DNA from: Cyclobacteriaceae bacterium
GTDB taxonomy: Bacteria > Bacteroidota > Bacteroidia > Cytophagales > Cyclobacteriaceae
Length of the DNA: 62,695 nt
Assembly: GCA_023151255.1 (NCBI GenBank)
Contig: JAKLJG010000002.1
Span: 277,784 to 340,478, forward strand
Reading direction: 5' to 3'
The translations under genes were made by a program, and so were the position numbers. The notes beneath the pieces were generated by a model, which was given only the letters and a program-made list of their open reading frames with translations, made no database searches and was not told the origin of the DNA. Positions 1-9,371 of the stretch are shown here, piece by piece (the stretch's first letter is position 1; each line of letters starts with the position of its first letter).

Positions 1-3000
1 ATGGAAGCCGATGCACCACTGGCTGGCGGTGTTATTATTTGCAGTGAACTGAGGTCAAGCGTGCTGGATGTGGTAATAAGCGGGATCAGATTAATCGTAA
101 CAAGCCCCTCTATCTGCGTTGATAAGGGAACCGGTGTAATTACCGGTGGACTAACCGGGGACACTGTAACAATAAACGGCTCGGTTTGCAGGGTGAGCCC
201 GGTTACCAACGTATTCGTTATTTCAACATGATAACTGCCGGCATCGGCCAGTGTTGCCGAAGCAATTGTAAAGGTAGCGCTGGTAGCCCCGGCAATGGGT
301 GTTCCATTTTTATACCATTGATATTGATTATTGGCACCCGGTGTTGAAAAGGGAATAGTAAGAGGCTGCCCAACGGTAGTGTTAACCGTTCCGCCCGGCA
401 GGTTATCCTGCGGTGCATATACAAATCCTCCCTTGCCCATGTTCGGTTCAAGGTGCCCAAAGTGAAGTTTGTTGCCGTACACCCGTAAATCGGTGAAGGA
501 ATTGGAAACAAAAAATGGAATGGACGTGAAGTCGTTATCGCGGAGCGACACATCGGTGAGGTTCGGAAGAAGGCCGATGCCGGCTGGTAAATCGCCCGTG
601 AACTGGTTGACTGAAAGGCCAAGTACGGTAAGATTAGTCAGGCTTGCCAACGTGGCAGGTACCGTACCGGTCAATTGATTGTTAAACACGCTGAACGAGG
701 TAAGATTAGTAAGGTTGCCGATTGAAGCCGGTAACGTGCCGGTAAACTGGTTGGGCCCCAGGCTCAGGAATCTGAGTGTCGTTGCATTGCCAATCTCTGA
801 AGGAATACTTCCGCTAAGCTGGTTGCCGCCAAGAAAAACGTCTTGCACGTTTGGCATGCTGCCAATTAAAGGCGACAGGCTGCCGGTTAATTGGTTCTGT
901 GCCAGGCTGAATGTGCGAAGCGAAGCAATGGTGTACAATGTGTTGGGTATGGAACCGGATAGCTGGTTGCCGTCTAATCGTAAATAAGTAAGCGAGAGCA
1001 TGTTGCCGATTGTAGATGGAATGCTGCCGGTAAGGCTGTTGGATTGAAGCTCAAGGTTGGTGACCAACGTAAGGTTGCCGATGGATGTGGGGATGGAACC
1101 GGATAGGGCATTGGAATGTAGCAAAAGCGTGTTAAGGTTTACGAGGTTACCGATGGTAGCAGGTATTGAACCGGTTAATGCCGGGTTATTGATTATTTGT
1201 AGCGACTCCAATTCGGTTAAATCACCTAATTCGGCTGGCAGTGAACCGCTTAACCCGTTGTTGTTAAGAAATATTCCTGAAACATGACAACCCGATACCG
1301 AAACGCCAAACCAGGTGCTTTCATCAGCACTGAGCCAGTTGGTATTATTTGTCCAGTTTAAACCATCGGTTGCAGTGTATAAGGCAATGAGTGCATTGCG
1401 CTCAGTGGCCGGTATACACGAGCCAACAGTAACCGTGAAGTCAGTGGAGCTTATTCCCGTTAATCCAGCTACCGTAACCGAAATCGGGCCGGTTGTGGCA
1501 CCGGCCGGTACGGTAGTAGTGATGCTTGTAGTGGTGCTTGCCGTTACCACAGCGGGTGTTCCGTTAAATTCTACACTATTATTTGCGGGAGTATCGCTGA
1601 AGTTTAATCCATTGATGACGACAACAGTACCAACAGGTCCTGAAACAGGCAGGAAGTCAGTGATTACCGGTGAGCATCCCGGCAAGGTGCCGACCTTTAC
1701 GGCAAACACATCAAAATTATCAATAGCAACCAGATCAAAAACACAGGCAGACGGGTCGGCATCCAGCAGGCCTTCAAAGTAACCGGTTACGTAAATATTT
1801 CCGGAGGCATCGGATGTGACGCCATACGAAAATTCAAGATTACCGCCACCACCCAATTGTCCGGCCCAATCAAGGGTGCCGGTGTCCGTCAGCTTTACTA
1901 AAAAAATATCGGCACCACCGTCAGCAGTAAGATTGAATGTGCCCGGACCCGGATCAAAATCCACTGTGTTTTCAAAATTACCGGCCAGGATGATGCTATT
2001 CGACACATCAACGGTAATGTCTCCGTAATAAACCATTCCGGAACCTTCAACAGAGCCGGCCCAGATGAAACTGCCGGTAGGTGTAAGTTTGGTGATAAAC
2101 AGGCTGCCCATCGGCCCGGCTGTTAGTGGAAAACCTGCTCCCAACGGGTCAAAATCCACCGTACCGTCAAACGAGCCGCTCACAATTATATTTCCCGTGT
2201 TATCCAGGGCAAGCTGCTCACCAATGGAGTAACCGGTGCCGTCATAGGCAACAACCCAGTCGAAGTTTCCTGCAGGGGTAAGTTTAAGCACATACGCATT
2301 ATCAGTGCCAGAGCTGGTAACCATATAGTTGCCTGGCCCGGGATCAAAATCAATTGTGACCGATCCCGGAAATGATCCCGAAACCAACACATTTTCACCG
2401 GGGTCAACCGCTATGTTGTATCCATATTCGTAAAAGGAGCTTCCCACACTTTTTGCCCAGATAAAATCACCGTTCGTACTAAGTTTAGAAATAAAAATGT
2501 CGGAAAAGCCAACAGCCGTCAGCGGGAACACCGAAGGGCCCGGATCAAAATCGCCAAGCAAACCAAAATAGCCTGTGGTAAGCACATTGCCCGATCCATC
2601 CACTTTAATATCGTTGACAAAGTCAGCCTCTGCACCACCCAGTTGTCTGGCCCAGATAAAGTTACCGTTAAAGTCCAGCTTGACAATGAACGCATCCAGG
2701 TTGCCAAACGAATTAAGTGCAAACATGCCGGGTCCGGGATCAAAATCAGCAATATCCCTGAAGCCCCCTGCAACGTAAACATTACCGGCTGCATCGGTAG
2801 TAATTGCTTTACCTTCGTCTATGTTAGGGCCTCCAATGGATTTTGCCCATACGAAATTGCCGTTGGGATCGAGTTTAAGAATAAACGCATCACGGCTGTT
2901 TACTACCGAAGTCAATTGAAATAATCCGGGCCCCGGGTCGAAATCGGCTGTGCCCTGAAACGTACCGATAACATACACATTACCAGCGGGGTCAATGGTA

Positions 3001-3128
3001 ATGCCGTTGCTTTCTTTGTAGGGTGAGCCTGATGTTTTTTTTGCCCACTCCAGGTTGGGCACCTGGGCTATAATCTGATAAGTTGCCCAACAGGTGAATA
3101 ATGCTGGTAGTAGTACTGACAACCGCAT
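1..3128 (-). CDS. Secreted SBBP-repeat / IPT / leucine-rich-repeat / Ig-like surface protein (partial, C-terminus outside window)
   Basis: Reading the minus strand from ATG 3126-3128 gives one uninterrupted frame of about 1042 codons to the window edge. A signal peptide (about residues 1-23) is followed by six or seven tandem units of about 65 residues with the motif DFDPGPG and a segment like DAFILKLDPNGNFVWAKS (about residues 45-475), typical of SBBP beta-propeller repeats. Next come an IPT/TIG-like fold (about 480-560), a run of plant-type leucine-rich repeats with the motif LTGSIPxxIGNL (about 565-875), and an Ig-like domain with YQWYKNG (about 910-980). Such proteins in Bacteroidota are usually exported and end in a T9SS sorting domain; that end lies outside the window. 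It follows the 3190-3957 gene on the same strand after about 60 bp. The role is probably adhesion or surface binding (inference). Confidence 0.85.
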   Translation of the reverse strand, partial: MRLSVLLPALFTCWATYQIIAQVPNLEWAKKTSGSPYKESNGITIDPAGNVYVIGTFQGTADFDPGPGLFQLTSVVNSRDAFILKLDPNGNFVWAKSIGGPNIDEGKAITTDAAGNVYVAGGFRDIADFDPGPGMFALNSFGNLDAFIVKLDFNGNFIWARQLGGAEADFVNDIKVDGSGNVLTTGYFGLLGDFDPGPSVFPLTAVGFSDIFISKLSTNGDFIWAKSVGSSFYEYGYNIAVDPGENVLVSGSFPGSVTIDFDPGPGNYMVTSSGTDNAYVLKLTPAGNFDWVVAYDGTGYSIGEQLALDNTGNIIVSGSFDGTVDFDPLGAGFPLTAGPMGSLFITKLTPTGSFIWAGSVEGSGMVYYGDITVDVSNSIILAGNFENTVDFDPGPGTFNLTADGGADIFLVKLTDTGTLDWAGQLGGGGNLEFSYGVTSDASGNIYVTGYFEGLLDADPSACVFDLVAIDNFDVFAVKVGTLPGCSPVITDFLPVSGPVGTVVVINGLNFSDTPANNSVEFNGTPAVVTASTTTSITTTVPAGATTGPISVTVAGLTGISSTDFTVTVGSCIPATERNALIALYTATDGLNWTNNTNWLSADESTWFGVSVSGCHVSGIFLNNNGLSGSLPAELGDLTELESLQIINNPALTGSIPATIGNLVNLNTLLLHSNALSGSIPTSIGNLTLVTNLELQSNSLTGSIPSTIGNMLSLTYLRLDGNQLSGSIPNTLYTIASLRTFSLAQNQLTGSLSPLIGSMPNVQDVFLGGNQLSGSIPSEIGNATTLRFLSLGPNQFTGTLPASIGNLTNLTSFSVFNNQLTGTVPATLASLTNLTVLGLSVNQFTGDLPAGIGLLPNLTDVSLRDNDFTSIPFFVSNSFTDLRVYGNKLHFGHLEPNMGKGGFVYAPQDNLPGGTVNTTVGQPLTIPFSTPGANNQYQWYKNGTPIAGATSATFTIASATLADAGSYHVEITNTLVTGLTLQTEPFIVTVSPVSPPVITPVPLSTQIEGLVTINLIPLITTSSTLDLSSLQIITPPASGASAS

Positions 3129-3189
3129 AGACGTATCACGATTGATGACTCAATATAGCGTTATTCTTTTTATCATTTTATAGATCGGC

Positions 3190-3957
3190 TCATCCAAATA
3201 AAACGGCCGCCAGCCAAGTCCAGGCAGGATGAAAGGGCATGTTGTAAAAGAAAAATATTCCTGTTAGTTGCAAGACTATAACCAATAGGGATGGCCACAC
3301 GCTGAGTTTTCGCCTGAGATGCAGTACAAACAAAAAGGAAAAAACAATTACCACCAGTGCAAATACAAAATTTCCGGCAATTGCATTGAACGGCCAGCCA
3401 AATGCATCACAGATATAACCGATCAACCGGTCACCGGCAGGACCCAGAATGGTTAAAGCGGCTGCCAGCATAAAGGTGGCATGCGATACTACATTTTTTC
3501 TGAAGGAAACTCCAAGTATATAGTAGACAATTAACCAAACCCAATATACAGTACCGATCACCACAAACTCAGCCGCTTTTATTTCCAGTGGGAGATCAGC
3601 CGGGTAAAACCCAGGCGGACCTACATCCTCACCTTGCAGGGCGCGCTGGTAGGAGTAGCGCAGAATAAAGTAGCCAGAGACGAGTATCAGAGGCATTACA
3701 AAGTAACTTAGTTTGCCGGTCAATCGGTGTGCTGAAAACCTATTATAACGGATAAGTAAAGGCTGTGTAACAACAAGCGCCAACCAAACGACCATCAACA
3801 ACCCATGAAGGTGCACGATGGGTGGATGCGGGTAGCTTAACTTCGAATAATAAGTAGGGTAGAATCCGACAAACGTAATGGGTACGAGCAGCAGCATGAA
3901 CCAGGCTGTTCCTCGAGCAAATACCTGGTTAATAACCGGCCTCTTCAGGGGTTGCAT
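3190..3957 (-). CDS. Multi-spanning membrane protein of unknown function
   Basis: The 255-residue product has about seven hydrophobic segments separated by short loops, beginning near residue 16 (AWFMLLLVPITFVGF). A conserved-looking HLHG motif sits at the start of the second helix and an SAHRLTGKLSY loop after it. Histidines near helix ends could bind haem or metal, but nothing proves this. I do not recognise a named family. The gene is transcribed away from ftsK, with 131 bp between the two starts, and lies just upstream of the large SBBP/LRR gene in the same direction. Confidence 0.75.
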   Translation of the reverse strand: MQPLKRPVINQVFARGTAWFMLLLVPITFVGFYPTYYSKLSYPHPPIVHLHGLLMVVWLALVVTQPLLIRYNRFSAHRLTGKLSYFVMPLILVSGYFILRYSYQRALQGEDVGPPGFYPADLPLEIKAAEFVVIGTVYWVWLIVYYILGVSFRKNVVSHATFMLAAALTILGPAGDRLIGYICDAFGWPFNAIAGNFVFALVVIVFSFLFVLHLRRKLSVWPSLLVIVLQLTGIFFFYNMPFHPAWTWLAAVLFG

Positions 3958-4064
3958 TTTGTTTTTATCAGCACGTTAGTTCAATATAATACAATTTAAT
4001 TGATGACTTGCTTACAAGCGGAATCAATCGGGTTAGATTGTGAATTCATTAGCGGTTTTTTCCG

Positions 4065-4072
4065 TAGCTTTG
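4065..4072 (+). promoter_or_regulatory. Bacteroidota-type -7 promoter element for ftsK
   Basis: TAGCTTTG matches the Bacteroidota -7 consensus TAnnTTTG exactly and ends 16 nt before the ftsK start. A possible -33 TTG sits at 4038-4040, 24 nt upstream. The -7 match is seen directly; promoter function is inferred. Confidence 0.5.
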
Positions 4073-4088
4073 AGTACTTTTTAAACTA

Positions 4089-6474
4089 ATGGCCGAAAAC
4101 ACCTACAAGTCAAACACCTTTCGGAAGCCGGACAAAAAAGAGAAGAAGAACAAAGCAGGAAAGTCACCTTTCCAATTTTTTAGCGATCCGAAACTCATAC
4201 TGGCCCTGGGATTTTTACTACTGGTCAGTTCGCTCTTCCTCTTCATTGCGTTTTTGTCGTACCTGTTTACCGGCAAGGCCGATATGAGCGTAGTGGTTCA
4301 GTCTGGCGATTCGGTACTGGAGGCAGCCCGTGAAGTTGAAAACTGGCTTGGATTTTTCGGAGCATGGACATCTCACCAGGTTATCTATAATGGGTTCGGC
4401 CTTTCGGCCTTTTTTATTCCACCCATCTTGTTTTTGCTGGGTGTGCGCATGGTGTTTAAGCGCAAACTACTTTCAATTGGTTCGGTAATATTATTCTCAG
4501 TATTTGCGGGCTTATGGCTCTGCCTGCTCTTCGGTTACCTTACCTTTAGCATTGATGGCCCTACCGAGTGGAGTTACCTGGGTGGTAAAGTGGGGTATGC
4601 CCTGGCCGGTATTTCGCATGGCCTGTTGGGTTGGGGCACATTTATGTTGCTGGCTCTCTCGCTGTTTGTGTTTATTGTTTTCTTTTTTAATGTAACGGCA
4701 ATACCGGTTTTTGTTAAGGACCCTAAACCGATGGGTAACGATGCGCTCACACCGACAGAACCAGTTACCGGATATACCGATGAACAAGACAACTGGCCCC
4801 AGCAGGTTGAGATTGAAAAGCCTGTTGCTGAGCCGGTTGCTGTGGTTAAGCCAGAAGAACCTGTTACATCGGCACAGGAAGTGAAACTTGCGGTAGAGAA
4901 ACCCCAAACTTCAAAGAAGGAGACTCCAAAGCAGGAGCCTGACTTTATTATTGAGGAACGGCTGGAGACGGATGAACTGGCCGAAAAGCTGGTGGAAGAG
5001 AAAGGTGTTTACGACCCGACCCTCGACCTGAGTAATTACAAGTTTCCACCACTCGAGTTGCTAAACGAATACGATACTGCCAAAGTGCAGGTCACGCAGG
5101 ACGAACTGAATCAGAACAAAGATAAAATCCTCGCCACATTAACTAATTTTAAAATAGGCATCACCAGTATCAAAGCCACCATTGGCCCCACGGTAACCTT
5201 ATATGAGATTGTACCCGATGCCGGTATCAAAATTTCCAGAATAAAAAACCTGGAAGATGATATTGCGCTGAGCCTTTCGGCTTTAGGCATCCGGATCATT
5301 GCACCCATTCCCGGCAAGGGCACCATTGGTATTGAAGTGCCCAATAAAAACCGCGAGATGGTGGGCATCCGATCGGTACTGGCCACCCAGGCTTTTCAAA
5401 AAACCGATAAGGAGTTACCGGTTGCATTGGGCAAAACCATCTCCAACGAAGTAATGGTGATTGACCTGGCCAAAATGCCGCACCTGCGTAATACTCACCT
5501 CATTATTATATAAGAGGCATCCATCAACCCTGAAGTTTGTGCTGGTCGATCCGAAGAAAGTGGAGATGGCGCTGTTCAGCAAGATTGAGCGGCATTACCT
5601 GGCCAAACTGCCCAACAGCGAAGAGGCTATTATTACCGACACACGCAAAGTGGTTCATACCCTCAATTCGCTGTGTATTGAAATGGAAAACCGGTACGAA
5701 ATTTTAAAGGATGCCGGAGCCCGCAACCTCAAAGAATACAACGCCAAGTTTGTAGCCCGTAAACTAAACCCGAAAGACGGGCACCGGTTTTTACCCTACA
5801 TTGTGTTGGTTATTGATGAGCTGGCCGACCTGATGATGACGGCCGGTAAAGAAGTAGAGACCCCTATTGCACGGTTAGCCCAGTTGGCACGTGCTATCGG
5901 TATTCACCTGGTTGTTGCCACGCAACGCCCCTCGGTTAATGTTATCACCGGTGTTATTAAAGCCAACTTCCCGGCTCGTTTATCATTCCGTGTAACGTCA
6001 AAAGTTGATTCACGAACCATTTTGGATACCGGTGGGGCCGATCAGCTGGTGGGTATGGGCGATATGCTGCTTTCATCCGGCTCCGATATCATTCGCCTTC
6101 AATCACCTTTTGTAGATACGCCTGAAATAGAGAAAATCTGTGAATACATCGGGGCACAACGTGGGTATGACTCAGCCTACCTGTTGCCGGAGTATGAAGA
6201 TGAGGACAGTGGCGCTTCAACCGTAGATCTGGCCGAGCGCGATGCTTTGTTTGAAGAAGCGGCCCGCCTGATTGTAATGCACCAGCAGGGCAGTACTTCC
6301 CTCATCCAGCGTAAGCTTAAACTTGGCTATAACCGGGCAGGAAGGTTGATTGATCAGCTGGAAGCGGCCGGTATTGTAGGACCCTTTGAAGGCAGCAAAG
6401 CCCGTGAGGTGCTCGTTAAAGACGAGCTAAGTTTGGAACAATTATTGAATGGTTTGAAGGAAAAACACGGATAA
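4089..6474 (+). pseudogene. ftsK: DNA translocase FtsK, frame broken with the Walker A motif missing
   Basis: FtsK is the septal DNA pump that clears and resolves chromosomes at division. The first frame (4089-5513) encodes four membrane helices within about residues 35-205, a charged linker, and the start of the motor domain up to IDLAKMPHL. The homologous frame resumes at 5488 with VILTSLLYKRHP and continues through the Walker B region (VLVIDELADLM) to the winged-helix gamma domain, stopping at 6474. Between PHL (ending 5486) and VIL the family has a stretch of about 15 residues containing GATGQGKS. Here a single base (5487) remains, consistent with loss of 44 nt. An intact protein would be about 809 residues. 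The rest is well preserved with no other stops, so this is either a recent mutation or an assembly error; loss of the only FtsK motor would normally be very harmful. Confidence 0.85.
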
Positions 6475-6487
6475 GCAACTATTTTTG
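6453..6487 (+). promoter_or_regulatory. Promoter for lolA (TTTG-N23-TATTTTTG)
   Basis: A -33-like TTTG at 6453-6456, inside the end of ftsK, is followed after 23 nt by TATTTTTG at 6480-6487, an exact TAnnTTTG -7 element. The lolA start is 46 nt downstream. The elements are visible; their use is inferred. Confidence 0.45.
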
Positions 6488-6533
6488 CCCTCCGTTTTGC
6501 ACCAATAACGATTTTAAAACTATTCAGATATCA

Positions 6534-7175
6534 ATGAAAAAGGCATTTTCCTTTATTCTGCCATTGTTGTTCGCTACTGCAGGTTTCTCGCAATACGACC
6601 CCAAAGCACTGGAAATCCTGGAGGCGATGAGTAAAAAATACAAGGCGTATACCAGTTTTGAAGCCAACATCAGTCACAGCCTGACCAACGAAACCGAAGG
6701 AATAAAAGAAGAATTTAAGGGAAAGATTACCGTAAAAGGAGAGAAGTTCAGGCTGGTGATGGACGATCAGGAAATCATTAATAATGGCACCACCGTGTGG
6801 ACCTATTTGCCGGCTGCAAAGGAGGTGAACATTGATAATTACGATCCTTCATCAGACGAAATCAATCCTTCCAAGATTTATGATGTGTATAAGAAAGGTT
6901 TTAAGTACCTGTACCTTGAAGATGTTACTGAAGGAGGTGTACTCTGTGAAGTGGTTGACCTGGTGCCTGAAAAGAAAGATGCCCAGTATTTTAAAATCCG
7001 CATGAACATTTCGAAAAAAGACCGCAGCATTCAAAGCTGGACGATGTTCGATAAAGGAGGAAACAAGTACAAGTATGCCATTACCAAGTTTACTCCCAAC
7101 GTAGCCGTTGCCGATAATTTTTTCATGTTCGATCCTAAGAAATACCCCGGGGTAGAAATTATTGATTTGCGCTGA
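6534..7175 (+). CDS. lolA: Outer-membrane lipoprotein carrier protein LolA-like
   Basis: LolA chaperones lipoproteins across the periplasm to the outer membrane. The 213-residue product starts with a signal peptide (about 1-19, ending FSQ) and continues with the beta-sheet-rich LolA pattern: a short helix (KALEILEAMSKKYKAYTSFEANIS) and then repeated strands such as KGKITVKGEKFRLVMDDQEIINNGTTVWTY, split here only for description. The length fits the family. It lies 59 bp after ftsK with its own probable promoter, and a terminator follows at 7199-7237. In Bacteroidota lolA commonly sits next to ftsK. No LolB or LolCDE genes are in this window. Confidence 0.85.
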   Translation: MKKAFSFILPLLFATAGFSQYDPKALEILEAMSKKYKAYTSFEANISHSLTNETEGIKEEFKGKITVKGEKFRLVMDDQEIINNGTTVWTYLPAAKEVNIDNYDPSSDEINPSKIYDVYKKGFKYLYLEDVTEGGVLCEVVDLVPEKKDAQYFKIRMNISKKDRSIQSWTMFDKGGNKYKYAITKFTPNVAVADNFFMFDPKKYPGVEIIDLR

Positions 7176-7198
7176 TAGCACGTTAAAGCGAAAAAATA

Positions 7199-7237
7199 AC
7201 CCGGAACGCCTGTAATGCTCCCGGGTCTTTTTATTTT
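7199..7237 (+). terminator. Rho-independent terminator after lolA
   Basis: ACCCGG (7199-7204) pairs with CCGGGT (7221-7226) across a 16-nt loop and is followed by CTTTTTATTTTT. It ends the ftsK-lolA segment just before the pyrF start. Confidence 0.65.
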
Positions 7238-7243
7238 TAACCC

Positions 7244-8068
7244 GTGAATCGCCAGCAACTAACTGACCAAATCATTAAAAAGAAATCATACCTGTGCGTA
7301 GGTCTGGATACTGATGTTAATAAACTTCCTGCCCACCTGGCCTCCTCCGATGATCCGGTCTTTGAATTTAATCGCCAGCTTATTGATGCGACCCAGCACG
7401 TTGCCGTGGCCTATAAACTGAACACGGCTTTTTATGAAGCCAATGGCACGAAGGGCTGGGATAGCCTGAAGAAAACACTGGAGTATATTCCCAAAGAATG
7501 CTTCACCATAGCCGATGCCAAACGAGGCGATATCGGCAATACTTCGGCCCTCTACGCAAAAGCGTTTTTTGAGCAACTGAATTTTGATGCAATTACCGTA
7601 GCGCCCTACATGGGTGAAGATTCGGTTAAGCCTTTCCTGCAGTTTAAAAATAGGTGGGTTATTTTATTGGCGCATACCTCCAATCCGGGCAGTGCCGATT
7701 TTCAACTGATTGAATCCAAAGTTACGGATCGCAGGTTATATGAAGAGGTGATGCTGAAAGCGCAAACCTGGGCTTCGCCCGATCAACTCATGTTTGTAGT
7801 GGGAGCGACACAAGCGGAAAAAATAAAGCATATCCGTCAACTGGCTCCTGATAACTTCTTCCTCGTGCCTGGTATCGGTGCCCAAGGCGGTGATCTTGAT
7901 ACGATTTCAGCGATGGGTATGAACACCGATTGCGGATTGCTGGTTAACTCCTCCCGTGCTATTATTTATGCTTCTACCGGTAAAGATTTCGTCATGGCAG
8001 CAGCAAAGGAGGCCGGGCGGTTACAACAGCTTATGGAAAAACACTTGCGTGTTAAGGGATTGGTGTAG
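7244..8068 (+). CDS. pyrF: Orotidine 5'-phosphate decarboxylase (subfamily 2)
   Basis: This enzyme catalyses the last step of UMP synthesis, OMP to UMP plus CO2, in the cytoplasm. The 274-residue protein carries the substrate motif CVGLDTD near the N-terminus and the catalytic DAKRGDIGNTS motif around residues 91-101. The late PGIGAQGGD motif is the phosphate-binding loop of the longer subfamily-2 enzymes. The start is GTG at 7244; an in-frame TAA lies two codons upstream, and later starts would delete the conserved N-terminal helix (QQLTDQIIKKKS). Other pyrimidine genes in the window (pyrB, pyrR) are about 54 kb away. A DUF2851 gene follows 28 bp downstream. Confidence 0.95.
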   Translation: MNRQQLTDQIIKKKSYLCVGLDTDVNKLPAHLASSDDPVFEFNRQLIDATQHVAVAYKLNTAFYEANGTKGWDSLKKTLEYIPKECFTIADAKRGDIGNTSALYAKAFFEQLNFDAITVAPYMGEDSVKPFLQFKNRWVILLAHTSNPGSADFQLIESKVTDRRLYEEVMLKAQTWASPDQLMFVVGATQAEKIKHIRQLAPDNFFLVPGIGAQGGDLDTISAMGMNTDCGLLVNSSRAIIYASTGKDFVMAAAKEAGRLQQLMEKHLRVKGLV

Positions 8069-8096
8069 TTAGATTGACGATATAATCGGAATATGC

Positions 8097-9371
8097 ATGA
8101 CCGAATCCTTCCTTCATTATGTTTGGCAATTCCAATATTTCGATAAGAAGTCGCTCGCTACTTCAGCAGGCGAGAGGATTGAAGTGTTTAACCAGGGGAT
8201 TAAAAACACGAATGCCGGTCCTGATTTCAGCGAAGCTCGCATTAAAATCGGAACGTTGGAATGGCGTGGCAGCGTTGAAATCCATATACAGGCTTCGGGC
8301 TGGTTAAATCATCATCATGAAGAGGATGCTGCTTATGAGCGGGTAATCCTTCATGTTGTTTGGGAGGAGGATAAAATCATCACCCGGTCAGACGGAACGA
8401 GAATGCCCACCTTGGTAGTAAAGGATCGCATTAATCCGGAACTGTGGAAGCGGTATCGGAACCTGATAACAAGTACCGATACCATTCCCTGTGCCCATTC
8501 TATTTTAAAGGTCACTCCGGTTATCCGGTTATCCATGATGGATAAGGCGGTGTTGCAACGCCTTGAAAAGAAAGCCGAGGCTGTAACCGAATTACTTAAA
8601 AGGAACAAGGAGGATTGGGAAGAGACCACCTATCAGTTACTGGCCCGGAACTTCGGATTCAAAGTTAATGCCGAACCCTTTCAACAATTGGCTCAGGCTC
8701 TTTCCTGTAAAATTATACGCAAATATATTTATCAACCCATCCAGGTCGAGGCATTATTGTTTGGTATGGCCGGATTTCTGGAAAAGGCTAAAGAGGATAC
8801 TTATTCAACTGTATTGAAAAAAGAGTTTGCTCTGCTTGTTCATAAGCATGGGCTGGCAAACAAAATGCTTAATAAAGCACAATGGCGGTTTCTGCGGCTA
8901 CGGCCGGCCAACTTCCCGACTATACGATTGGCGCAGTTTGCAGCGCTGCTATTGAAACAACCCACTCTTTTCTCAACGCTCATCAATGCCAACTATAAGC
9001 AATTAGTAGATGTGCTCACCATCCGGCAGTCAGCATACTGGCTTAGTCATTATCAGTTCGGTAAAAAAGTTAAGTCAGTATCCTCATTGGGCAAAAGTAG
9101 TATTGAAAATATCCTGGTTAATACGGTAGTGCCCCTATTGGTTGCATATGGCAAACAACATGATGACCACCAGTATGTTGACAGGGCTGTGTCAATATTA
9201 CAGCATATCCCGGCCGAAAAGAACAGCATTATCCGCCAGTACGCGGGTCTTGGGGTGGAGGTAAAATCCTCCTTCGACAGTCAGGCATTACTCGAGTTGT
9301 TCTCCGATTATTGTCAGAAGCGGAGATGCCTGGAGTGCACTATTGGCGCCAGTCTTGTTAAACCGAAATGA
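8097..9371 (+). CDS. DUF2851 family protein
   Basis: The 424-residue product begins MTESFLHYVWQFQYFD and contains the NAGPDFSEARIKI and WRGSVEIHIQASGWLNHHH segments that characterise DUF2851, a family largely confined to Bacteroidota and of unknown function. The second segment has a histidine cluster (HIQ...HHHEEDAAYERVILHVV) that looks like a metal or nucleic-acid site, but no activity is known. There is no signal peptide or membrane helix, so it is probably cytoplasmic. The stop codon overlaps the next start by 4 nt (ATGA), which suggests translational coupling with the membrane protein downstream. Confidence 0.85.
   Translation: MTESFLHYVWQFQYFDKKSLATSAGERIEVFNQGIKNTNAGPDFSEARIKIGTLEWRGSVEIHIQASGWLNHHHEEDAAYERVILHVVWEEDKIITRSDGTRMPTLVVKDRINPELWKRYRNLITSTDTIPCAHSILKVTPVIRLSMMDKAVLQRLEKKAEAVTELLKRNKEDWEETTYQLLARNFGFKVNAEPFQQLAQALSCKIIRKYIYQPIQVEALLFGMAGFLEKAKEDTYSTVLKKEFALLVHKHGLANKMLNKAQWRFLRLRPANFPTIRLAQFAALLLKQPTLFSTLINANYKQLVDVLTIRQSAYWLSHYQFGKKVKSVSSLGKSSIENILVNTVVPLLVAYGKQHDDHQYVDRAVSILQHIPAEKNSIIRQYAGLGVEVKSSFDSQALLELFSDYCQKRRCLECTIGASLVKPK

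Noticed and set aside
218-1287. Several short plus-strand frames (for example 469-678, 679-987, 1057-1287) with periodic sequence
   Set aside because: They are the antisense of the LRR repeats in the minus-strand surface protein; periodicity comes from those repeats.
5461-6474. Treating the C-terminal FtsK piece as a separate gene
   Set aside because: Its apparent start (ATG-like first codon) encodes a few non-homologous residues and the frame continues the FtsK motor exactly; a frame break in one gene explains it better.
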